A DNA stretch of 5,131 nucleotides from Christensenella sp. UBA3792. GTDB taxonomy: Bacteria; Bacillota; Clostridia; Christensenellales; CAG-138. Position numbers and translations under genes: made by a program. The stretch spans positions 769 to 5,899 of the forward strand of contig DFEW01000026.1 in the NCBI GenBank assembly GCA_002369195.1. Direction: 5' to 3'. The notes under the pieces were generated by a model. The model saw only the letters and a list, made by a program, of their open reading frames with translations. It was not told the DNA's origin and ran no database searches. Shown here one piece after another: positions 1 to 5,094 of this stretch (position 1 is the first letter of the stretch; each line of letters starts with the position of its first letter).

Positions 1-29
1 AGGATCAGCCGTTCGGTCTCCAGAATCAT
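1..29 (-). CDS. Probable GNAT-family N-acetyltransferase, N-terminal fragment (runs off the left edge)
   Basis: Only the first nine complete codons are in the window; they read MILETERLI. A start of the form 'hydrophobic-x-T-E-R-L' is typical of the first beta strand of RimJ/RimL-type GNAT acetyltransferases, which transfer acetyl from acetyl-CoA to protein N-termini or small amines. The ATG overlaps the TGA of the upstream membrane-protein gene in an ATGA arrangement, and an AAGGGAG ribosome site lies about 8 nt upstream, inside the end of that gene. Both points support real, translationally coupled initiation. The family call rests on a very short stretch and is an inference. The catalytic region and substrate cannot be seen. 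Confidence 0.6.
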
Positions 30-499
30 GATGCAATCTCCCTTCTGTGCTGCAAATGAATGCCGATATGTCCGACGCCGAGGATGACGGCAGCCGCGCC
101 GAGCACCGGATTTTTGCCGTACACCGCGAGCAGCAGAAACGCGATCACCGGCAGCGTCGCCCCGGCAAGCGGGATGAACAGCAAACTGCGGTAGAAATCG
201 CGCATGGTCCGCTCGCTCAAAAAGTAGCGGATCCAGAAGATCTCGTACAGGACCATGCAAAGAAACGCAGCGATCAGCCACCACGACCGGCCCGACCACG
301 GCTTCCAGTTGAAATCCGAAAACAGAAGCGCCGCGCCGGTCACAAGGACCTCGCCGGTTCGTTCAAGCGCGAGCAGGACCTTGTTCTCGTTCACGACATA
401 GCGGTCGTAATCCTTCGGCTTCCGCTTCGTCCAGAGGAGGTTCGGCACGAACAGCATGAGAAGAAAGATCAATCCCACATACGAGAACCCGAACTGCAT
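26..499 (-). CDS. Conserved hypothetical integral membrane protein, about five helices
   Basis: This 157-residue protein has no function I recognise. Hydrophobic segments at about residues 4-22, 45-60, 73-93, 106-126 and 131-147 suggest four or five membrane helices. A polar, lysine- and tyrosine-rich stretch (about 24-42, TKRKPKDYDRY) follows the first helix, and a WKPW...SWW aromatic patch lies before the third. No catalytic or metal-binding motif stands out, and there is no cleavable signal peptide. The ATG lies 2 nt after the TAG of the TfoX-domain gene, and its GAGGAGG ribosome site lies inside the end of that gene, so the two are cotranscribed and probably coupled. Its own stop overlaps the start of the putative acetyltransferase. 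Being a real gene is fairly secure; its role is unknown. Confidence 0.8.
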   Translation of the reverse strand: MQFGFSYVGLIFLLMLFVPNLLWTKRKPKDYDRYVVNENKVLLALERTGEVLVTGAALLFSDFNWKPWSGRSWWLIAAFLCMVLYEIFWIRYFLSERTMRDFYRSLLFIPLAGATLPVIAFLLLAVYGKNPVLGAAAVILGVGHIGIHLQHRREIAS

Positions 500-501
500 G
501 C

Positions 502-816
502 CTACCTCCTCTTTTTCGGCGCGGGCAGTTCCGTCGCGATCGCGTCCAGCAGACAGGCGAGGAACGCCCTGTCGTCCACGTTGTCGACCAGCAGCATCGG
601 CTTTCCGCCCTCGTACGGAAGCTCCTCCTGCGCGTCCGGCAGCATCGCGCGCGCCGCCTGTACGGGCTTGACGAGGAAGCGGTCGTCATAGACGCCGCCG
701 ACCGGTTTGCCGCAGTGATAGATGATAAACTCGCCCATCATCGGACGAAACGAAACATCCTCCGCTTCGGACAGCTGATCCAAAATGAATTCCAGATATT
801 CTCTGCTCGATGCCAT
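502..816 (-). CDS. TfoX/Sxy N-terminal-domain family protein (stand-alone)
   Basis: The protein has 104 residues and matches the short single-domain TfoX_N proteins common in Firmicutes. The recognisable core runs from MASSREYLEFILDQL through RPMMGEFIIYHCGKPVGG, YDDRFLVKP, LPYEGGKPMLLVDNVDD, to a basic tail (ELPAPKKRR). In Haemophilus and E. coli the full TfoX/Sxy protein co-activates competence genes with CRP. This form lacks the C-terminal domain, so a competence role should not be assumed. I chose the ATG at 816 because AGGAGG lies about 6 nt upstream and family members start at this point. The reading frame stays open further upstream, but that stretch crosses an intrinsic terminator and has no family resemblance. 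It is followed 2 nt later by a membrane-protein gene. Confidence 0.9.
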   Translation of the reverse strand: MASSREYLEFILDQLSEAEDVSFRPMMGEFIIYHCGKPVGGVYDDRFLVKPVQAARAMLPDAQEELPYEGGKPMLLVDNVDDRAFLACLLDAIATELPAPKKRR

Positions 817-820
817 ACAA

Positions 821-828
821 ACCTCCTG
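821..828 (-). promoter_or_regulatory. Ribosome binding site of the TfoX-domain gene
   Basis: On the minus strand this reads CAGGAGGT, a near-perfect Shine-Dalgarno sequence, followed by TTGT and the ATG ending at 814. It decides the start of the gene against a longer upstream reading frame. It lies only about 8 nt after the U-tract of the preceding terminator, so the transcript feeding this gene must pass through or start very near that hairpin. Confidence 0.85.
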
Positions 829-835
829 TGATTGC

Positions 836-859
836 AAAAAGCCGCCGGAACACGGCGGC
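836..859 (-). terminator. Intrinsic terminator after the EamA transporter gene
   Basis: A perfect 7-bp GC-only stem (GCCGCCG at 853-859 read on the minus strand, pairing with 841-847) has a 5-nt loop (TGTTC) and is followed on the minus strand by five T residues (840-836). It begins 7 nt past the transporter stop codon. The stem and U-tract fit a Rho-independent terminator for minus-strand transcription. There is no T-run on the other side of the hairpin. Confidence 0.85.
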
Positions 860-866
860 ATTGGGT

Positions 867-1811
867 TTACGCGTCGAAAACGCCGAGGATCACGATGCCG
901 ATCACGGCAAGCGCGATCGAAGCATAGTGCTTCCACGAAAGCTTTTCCTTGAGGAAGATGCGGCTCCAGAGTACGGACACCGCGCAGTAGGCGGAGATGA
1001 TCGCCGCGGCGAAGCCGGTGTGCGCCGTATCGCCGAGCGCATAGATATAGGCGAACTGTCCGGCGGTCTCAAAGACGCCGCCGATCAGCTTGGCGCCGTC
1101 GTCTTTGACATGCAGACGATCGCGCTTGATCGCAAGTACATAGACCGCCGCAACGACGCCGACCGCAAGCCAGGTCAGCTCATACGCGACGTTCGCAACG
1201 CCCTCCTCGAGCACGCGCGGAAAGACGGTGTCGAGGAACGTCCCGGTCGCTTCTTCGCGCAGCAGCACGGAATCGACGAACGTGCCGGACGCATCGATCA
1301 GGCAGTACAGGATCGGGAACAGCAGCGCGATCCAGCTCTTGTCGTACTTGACCTTGCTGTTGCGCTGACGCATCTCGCGCGCATAGTCGCTCTCGGTCAG
1401 TTCCGCAGCGCCGAGCGCCACGACGCCGACCGCGACACACGCAACGCCGATCCACTGCCACGTGTTCGGCATTTCCTGCAAAAAGATGAAGCACAGGATC
1501 GCGGCGATCGCGCCGGACGAATTGCAGATCGGCGACGAGACCGACAGCTCGATATAGCGCAGTCCGACGTATCCGAGGATCATCGACAGCACATACAGCG
1601 CGCTCGCGGGCATGTACGTCCAGATGTCCTGCCAGGTGATTGTGATGCCGCCGAACAGCAGTTCGTATGCCGCATGCAGACCCATGACGAGACCGACCGC
1701 CATCGCCATCTTCCAATGGCTCAGCTTATCCTTCTGCTTCGATCCGATCTTGGAAAACAGATCCGAGCCGCTCCAGCAGAGCAGAGCAACGATTGACAGT
1801 AAAAACCACAT
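867..1811 (-). CDS. DMT-superfamily transporter, two EamA domains
   Basis: The 314-residue protein has about ten hydrophobic segments (roughly 3-22, 34-54, 66-86, 92-111, 117-137, 159-178, 207-228, 242-260, 265-284, 293-312). They are arranged as two five-helix halves joined by a charged linker (about 138-158), the usual layout and length of EamA (DUF6) drug/metabolite transporters. The SSPICNSSGAIAAIL segment in the fourth helix and the end ...SRIFLKEKLSWKHYASIALAVIGIVILG match the family's conserved helix 4/helix 10 patterns. Members move metabolites, amino acids or drugs across the cytoplasmic membrane; the substrate cannot be predicted here. The ATG at 1811 is preceded by a GGGGAAAGGG ribosome site about 8 nt upstream. 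The gene sits between two intrinsic terminators, so it is likely expressed largely on its own or by readthrough from ricT. Confidence 0.92.
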   Translation of the reverse strand: MWFLLSIVALLCWSGSDLFSKIGSKQKDKLSHWKMAMAVGLVMGLHAAYELLFGGITITWQDIWTYMPASALYVLSMILGYVGLRYIELSVSSPICNSSGAIAAILCFIFLQEMPNTWQWIGVACVAVGVVALGAAELTESDYAREMRQRNSKVKYDKSWIALLFPILYCLIDASGTFVDSVLLREEATGTFLDTVFPRVLEEGVANVAYELTWLAVGVVAAVYVLAIKRDRLHVKDDGAKLIGGVFETAGQFAYIYALGDTAHTGFAAAIISAYCAVSVLWSRIFLKEKLSWKHYASIALAVIGIVILGVFDA

Positions 1812-1831
1812 GTCTCTTACCCTTTCCCCTC

Positions 1832-1857
1832 AAAAACGGCTCCCTCTGCGGGAGCCG
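1832..1857 (-). terminator. Intrinsic terminator after ricT
   Basis: A perfect 8-bp stem (CGGCTCCC at 1850-1857 read on the minus strand, pairing with 1837-1844) has a 5-nt loop and is followed by five T residues (1836-1832) on the minus strand. It starts 6 nt past the ricT stop codon, so it should end the PH-gene/holB/ricT transcript. The ribosome site of the transporter gene lies only 2 nt beyond its U-tract. Confidence 0.88.
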
Positions 1858-1863
1858 AAACAC

Positions 1864-3153
1864 TCAGTTGTTCTGCTCCGGTGCGTTCGGAGCACGATTC
1901 GGCTTGCGCCGTCTGGAACGGCGGCGGTTGTTATTCTTCTTTTGTTCGGGCTTCCCTTCCTCCGCGGCAGGCGCGCGGTCCGTCTTTTCAACGGGTTTCT
2001 GCGGCGCGTTCTGCTTCTTCTGCTCGCGATTGCCGTTCTTCTGCGACTCCGGCTTATCCTGCTTTTTCTGCTGCTCCGGCCTGTCCTGCTTCTTCTGCTG
2101 CTCCGACCTGTCCTGCTTCTTCTGCTGCTCCGGCTTATCCTGCTTCTTTTGCTGCTCCGGCTTATCCTGCTTCTTTTGCGGTTCCGGCTTATCCGCCTGC
2201 TTCTGCGCGCTGACCGGCTTTGCGCCGGATCTTGCGCCGCGGCGGCTGTTCGACGCGGCTTCCCTGCGGAACTGCGCGTTCTCGTCCTTTTCCTTGGATG
2301 CCTCCGCCTTCTTCGCGGCAAGCGCTTCCTCCGGCAGCGGCTCGCCCGGTGCCGACAGATGCGTGTACGGATACTCGCGCACGTCGATCGAGCCGTCCTC
2401 CATCGTCAGCCGGACCTTCGTGCGTTCCGTGATCGCGTTGTTTTCGACCACGACGCCGATGCCGTCGATCGTGTTGACTTCCTTGCCGGGCTTTGGCATC
2501 TTGCTCCGGATCGCCTCATACGCGCTCTGCTCGTACTGCAGGCAGCACATCAGTCTGCCGCACAAACCGGAAATCTTCGTCGGGCTCAGGGACAGGTTCT
2601 GTTCCTTCGCCATCTTGATCGAGACGGGGCGGAAGTCGTCGAGGAACGACTTGCAGCACACGAGACGTCCGCACGGACCGATGCCGCCGAGCATCTTTGC
2701 CTCGTCGCGCACGCCGATCTGCCGCAATTCGATGCGCGTTTTCAGCGAATACGCCAGGTCCTTGACGAGCTCGCGGAAGTCCACGCGCTCATCCGCGGTG
2801 AAGTAGAATACCACCTTGCTGCCGTTGAACGTGTATTCCACGTCCACCAGCTTCATATCGAGACCGTGCGCCTCGATCTTTTCGAGACAGATGCCGAACG
2901 CTTCGCTTTCCTTCGCAGCATATTGCTCGCGCAGGCGCTTGTCCTCGTCCGTCGCAATGCGCACAACCGGCTTCAGCGGCGCAACGATCTCGTTGTCCTC
3001 CACCTCTTTAGGCGCGCATGCCACATCGCCGAACTCCAGTCCGCGTGCCGTTTCGACGATCACGCCGTCACCGGCATGAATGTCGAGATTGAGCGGATCG
3101 AAATAATAGACCCGACCGCTCGTTTTGAATTTCACTCCGATTACTTTAACCAT
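1864..3153 (-). CDS. ricT: RicT/YaaT, PSP1-domain Fe-S protein and RNase Y partner, with a long repetitive C-terminal tail
   Basis: The first 275 or so of 429 residues are a complete RicT (YaaT) protein. In Bacillus subtilis RicT forms the RicA-RicF-RicT complex, which carries [4Fe-4S] clusters and guides RNase Y in processing certain mRNAs. The match rests on the opening VKVIGVKFKTSGRVYYFDP, the central RIELRQIGVRDEAKMLGGIG, and six conserved cysteines in two similar groups, GPCGRLVCC (C161, C166, C167) and GLCGRLMCC (C198, C203, C204), the likely cluster ligands. From about residue 280 the protein becomes a Lys/Gln/Glu/Pro/Asp-rich, low-complexity and probably disordered tail. The tail includes five 9-residue tandem repeats (323-367) and an Arg-rich end (NNNRRRSRRRKPNR). 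B. subtilis RicT is about 275 residues, so the tail is extra. The ATG has an AAGAGGA ribosome site and lies 11 nt after holB, the conserved gene order in Firmicutes. A terminator follows. Confidence 0.94.
   Translation of the reverse strand: MVKVIGVKFKTSGRVYYFDPLNLDIHAGDGVIVETARGLEFGDVACAPKEVEDNEIVAPLKPVVRIATDEDKRLREQYAAKESEAFGICLEKIEAHGLDMKLVDVEYTFNGSKVVFYFTADERVDFRELVKDLAYSLKTRIELRQIGVRDEAKMLGGIGPCGRLVCCKSFLDDFRPVSIKMAKEQNLSLSPTKISGLCGRLMCCLQYEQSAYEAIRSKMPKPGKEVNTIDGIGVVVENNAITERTKVRLTMEDGSIDVREYPYTHLSAPGEPLPEEALAAKKAEASKEKDENAQFRREAASNSRRGARSGAKPVSAQKQADKPEPQKKQDKPEQQKKQDKPEQQKKQDRSEQQKKQDRPEQQKKQDKPESQKNGNREQKKQNAPQKPVEKTDRAPAAEEGKPEQKKNNNRRRSRRRKPNRAPNAPEQNN
2053..2187 (-). repeat. Five tandem 27-bp repeats inside ricT, encoding PEQQKKQDK units
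   Basis: Five consecutive, in-frame 27-bp units (2053-2079, 2080-2106, 2107-2133, 2134-2160, 2161-2187) differ at only a few positions. Read on the coding strand they give PEPQKKQDK, PEQQKKQDK, PEQQKKQDR, SEQQKKQDR and PEQQKKQDK. Degenerate copies flank them (VSAQKQADK before, PESQKNGNR after). The near-identity at the DNA level suggests recent expansion by slippage or unequal recombination. The unit length is a multiple of three, so copy-number change keeps the frame. Confidence 0.95.
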
Positions 3154-3164
3154 ATCGTATCCTC

Positions 3165-4097
3165 TTACGGTAGCTTTGCAAGTATCCAGTCGGCCGTCAG
3201 CGCGGGGCTTGCCTTATACGCAAGCATATCCTTCGCTTCCGCCGCAATCTGTATCATACCTTGAATTTGCGAAATTGTAAAGACGCTCGCAAAATTCTTT
3301 TCGATCACTGCGCAATCCGTGTTGCGAATCTCATCGATGCCGTTCTTTTGCCGCAGCACGTCGAGCAGAACGGACAGAAGGATGTCCAAAAACTGATTCA
3401 GTCGCTGACCGCTGACCTTCTTTCCCTTCTTTGCCGTGCCGTCCTCCGCATCCTCCTCCGCCGTATCCGTGCAGAGCGCCTGCAGCGCCGCATACGGCTT
3501 TGCACGATGGGAAAGCTTCCCGATGCACGCGATCGCATCGGTGCGGAAGCTCTGATACGACGCATCCAAAAACGCATCCGCGCGTCCCGAAACGCCGTCC
3601 GACAGCAGTGCCGCCCGCTTCGCAAGCGCCGGCGCAACACCGCGTTCGATCAGCCGCTTTTCGATCCTTTCCGACGGCTCGGTTTCCGCACGCAGTACCA
3701 TGCAGCGCGACAGAATCGTCGGGCGCAGTCCCGATTCTGTTCCGGTCAGCAGCAGCAGGGTTTCCGCAGGCGGTTCCTCAAGCGTTTTCAACAGCACGTC
3801 CTGCGACGCTTCGGTCATTTCATGCGCATCCGAAAACAGGACGCAGCGCCGCCCGCGTCCGTATGCCTGCGCGTTGACAAGCGCCAGCGCATCGCGGATC
3901 GCTTCGATCGTGCGTTCCTCCGGCTCAACGAAGAACGGCGAGTCGGTCAGCGCATCCGTATCGTCCGTATGCAGCAGGTACCGCGCGGCCGCAAGCTTTG
4001 CAAGCGCGTACTGTCCACTTTCCTTCGGTCCCGCGAACAGAATCGCATGCGGTACGTCGCCCGCCTCGATGCGGTTCAACCAATCATTGCTGCGCAT
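3165..4097 (-). CDS. holB: DNA polymerase III subunit delta' (clamp loader)
   Basis: This 310-residue protein has the AAA+ fold signature of delta'. Recognisable parts are the N-terminal HAILFAGP strand, the degenerate P-loop position (GPKESGQY, 23-30), VLFSDAHEMTEASQDVLLKTLEEPP (86-110), and the LRPTILSRC motif (124-132), whose SRC arginine acts as a finger on the neighbouring subunit's ATP. Delta' works with delta and tau/DnaX to load the sliding clamp. The P-loop lacks the usual GKT, as in many delta' proteins that do not bind ATP. The four zinc-binding cysteines expected at about 45-65 are absent. A short acidic-then-basic insertion (about 212-229) precedes the C-terminal helical collar domain. 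The start is supported by ACGGAGG 6 nt upstream. The gene overlaps the upstream PH-domain gene by 14 nt and is followed 11 nt later by ricT. Confidence 0.93.
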   Translation of the reverse strand: MRSNDWLNRIEAGDVPHAILFAGPKESGQYALAKLAAARYLLHTDDTDALTDSPFFVEPEERTIEAIRDALALVNAQAYGRGRRCVLFSDAHEMTEASQDVLLKTLEEPPAETLLLLTGTESGLRPTILSRCMVLRAETEPSERIEKRLIERGVAPALAKRAALLSDGVSGRADAFLDASYQSFRTDAIACIGKLSHRAKPYAALQALCTDTAEEDAEDGTAKKGKKVSGQRLNQFLDILLSVLLDVLRQKNGIDEIRNTDCAVIEKNFASVFTISQIQGMIQIAAEAKDMLAYKASPALTADWILAKLP

Positions 4098-4590
4098 GGA
4101 TCGCCTCCGTCAATCTCCGTTTAAGCTCGTCAGACGCGTTGAGAAGCGTCACATGCCGCGTTTCGCCTTCCGTGTACCAGATTGCCGTTGCATCCGTCTT
4201 TTTGCCGCGATACGTGCGCAGGGTCGTTTTGGCGCCGCTCGGTGCAAACGGTCCGATCTTTTCGATCGCATTGAACGGGATCCGCGCGATTTGCTTCTGC
4301 TTGCTCCCGACCGCCTGCGTAACGATCAGCTCCCGATCGGTCAACTCATACAGGTAATCGATGAGCCGCAGCCGATAGATCGCATAGCCGACGCCGAGCA
4401 GCACGACATACAGCACCAGCTGCACGTACAGCCGATTGATGCCGAACTGCTTTGCGAGCACATGCGAAAGCCCGATCGCTGTAAACACGAGCAGCAGCAA
4501 CAGCACGTAGAGCACTCCGTCTGAACGCACGATAGCGCGCTTTGGCGCATTGCGTTCCGTATACACGATTTGCGTTCCCTTCTGTTCCAT
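4084..4590 (-). CDS. Two-helix membrane protein with a bacterial PH-like domain, function unknown
   Basis: From the ATG at 4590 the protein has 168 residues. Two hydrophobic segments (about 25-45 and 53-74) are followed by a soluble domain. The domain's start, YELTDRELIVTQAVGSKQKQ, and the following IPFNAIEKIGPF resemble bacterial PH-like (bPH_2/DUF304-type) domains; that family call is from pattern only. The domain is likely cytoplasmic, and no enzyme motif is visible. The start is uncertain. The ATG has no ribosome site and lies only 6 nt from a strong -10 box, whereas a GTG at 4566 (residue 9) has AGAAGGGA about 10 nt upstream and would give 160 residues. The frame is open further upstream into the tRNA gene on the other strand, but that part is antisense-tRNA translation, not protein. 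It is the first gene of the unit with holB and ricT and overlaps holB by 14 nt. Confidence 0.82.
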   Translation of the reverse strand: MEQKGTQIVYTERNAPKRAIVRSDGVLYVLLLLLVFTAIGLSHVLAKQFGINRLYVQLVLYVVLLGVGYAIYRLRLIDYLYELTDRELIVTQAVGSKQKQIARIPFNAIEKIGPFAPSGAKTTLRTYRGKKTDATAIWYTEGETRHVTLLNASDELKRRLTEAIHAQQ

Positions 4591-4596
4591 GCGGCT

Positions 4597-4625
4597 ATTG
4601 TACACCAAAAAACAAACTTCGTCAA
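4597..4625 (-). promoter_or_regulatory. Sigma-70-type promoter for the PH-domain gene/holB/ricT unit
   Basis: On the minus strand TTGACG (4625-4620) and TACAAT (4602-4597) are separated by exactly 17 bp; each box matches the consensus in five of six positions. Transcription would start at about 4590, the A of the first ATG. Another TATAAT lies upstream (4651-4646) but has no good -35 box at the right distance. Confidence 0.78.
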
Positions 4626-4705
4626 TCAAACCGTAAAATAGTGAGATTATACGAGATTCTTCGCGTTTACGATCCTTATTTCCTTTTCTTTGCCAGTATT
4701 CAGCT

Positions 4706-4734
4706 TTGCGATTTTGCATCCATCCTGCTATTAT
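4706..4734 (+). promoter_or_regulatory. Probable promoter of the tRNA-Asn gene
   Basis: TTGCGA (4706-4711) and TATTAT (4729-4734) are spaced by 17 bp, with four and five of six consensus matches. The expected start, at about 4741, is roughly 8 nt before the mature tRNA 5' end, which suits a short leader removed by RNase P. It is back to back with the minus-strand promoter at 4597-4625, so the interval of about 160 bp between the two genes holds only divergent promoters. Confidence 0.65.
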
Positions 4735-4748
4735 ATCGCTTGCAGCGT

Positions 4749-4823
<75 letters not shown>

Positions 4824-4825
4824 AG

Positions 4826-4852
4826 GAAAAAGCCCTAATTTAGGGCTTTTTT
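4826..4852 (+). terminator. Intrinsic terminator of the tRNA-Asn gene
   Basis: AGCCCTA (4831-4837) pairs with TAGGGCT (4841-4847) around a 3-nt loop and ends in a run of six T residues (4847-4852). The A-tract before the stem (4827-4831) can extend the pairing and would serve as a T-tract for minus-strand transcription, so it may act in both directions. It begins 3 nt after the CCA end. Confidence 0.9.
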
Positions 4853-4864
4853 CATTTCTTGCTT

Positions 4865-4896
4865 GTGCTCATTTTGTTGAAATTAGTGCTCATTTT
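4865..4896 (+). repeat. Pair of 11-bp direct repeats, GTGCTCATTTT
   Basis: GTGCTCATTTT occurs at 4865-4875 and again at 4886-4896, with starts 21 bp apart (two helical turns). The distance would put both copies on the same DNA face, as for paired protein sites. The position 42 bp past the tRNA end would suit arm-type sites of a tyrosine integrase; this is inference only. Confidence 0.6.
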
Positions 4897-5050
4897 TGCC
4901 ATTTACTGCACTGGCCATTATCTTCATCATCTAATAAATTCTATTATAATACGATATGCTGTCTTCCGTATTTGTGATGATTGAGGCTGTTATTCTGTTT
5001 ATGATTCAAAGGGATGCGTTCTGCATTCCTCTTTTTGTTGGTAAGATACA

Positions 5051-5078
5051 AAGAAGCGCTTCCGAAGAAACGCTTCTT
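5051..5078 (-). terminator. Hairpin, possible terminator of the gene entering from the right
   Basis: AAGAAGCG (5051-5058) pairs perfectly with CGCTTCTT (5071-5078). The 12-nt loop can pair further as CTT/AAG. On the minus strand the stem ends CTTCTT and is followed by TGTATCTT, a poor U-tract, so termination would be weak. It lies about 16 nt after a possible minus-strand stop codon at 5095-5097, which fits a transcript end. Confidence 0.4.
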
Positions 5079-5094
5079 GAAAATGGTGTTATGC

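Larger units (their letters stand above)
4853..5094. other. AT-rich intergenic segment beyond the tRNA-Asn terminator
   Basis: About 240 bp are visibly richer in A and T than the rest of the window, and I see no convincing gene on either strand. The segment contains two direct repeats (4865-4896), a TATAAT within a near-palindromic AT stretch (4944-4950) without a good -35 box, and a hairpin (5051-5078). The abrupt composition change right after a tRNA gene is the usual look of an integration boundary. No integrase or duplicated tRNA end is visible to prove it. Confidence 0.5.

Noticed and set aside
817..936. N-terminal extension of the TfoX-domain protein by 40 residues
   Set aside because: It runs through the terminator hairpin and the end of the transporter gene, has no family match, and the ATG at 816 has a near-perfect ribosome site.
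810..1796. A long plus-strand open frame (328 codons) opposite the transporter
   Set aside because: The composition (Arg, Asp, Gln, His-rich) is typical of antisense translation of GC-rich DNA. The transporter on the other strand has clear family features and a ribosome site.
2053..2187. Regular repeats considered as a CRISPR array
   Set aside because: The units are directly adjacent with no spacers, are 27 bp and in frame, and encode a regular protein repeat in ricT.
1612..3264. A long plus-strand open frame (550 codons) opposite holB's end, ricT and the transporter's start, rich in leucine
   Set aside because: It is the antisense of ricT. The leucine-rich, membrane-like stretch is simply the reverse of the CAG/AAG-rich repeat, and the frame crosses a terminator.
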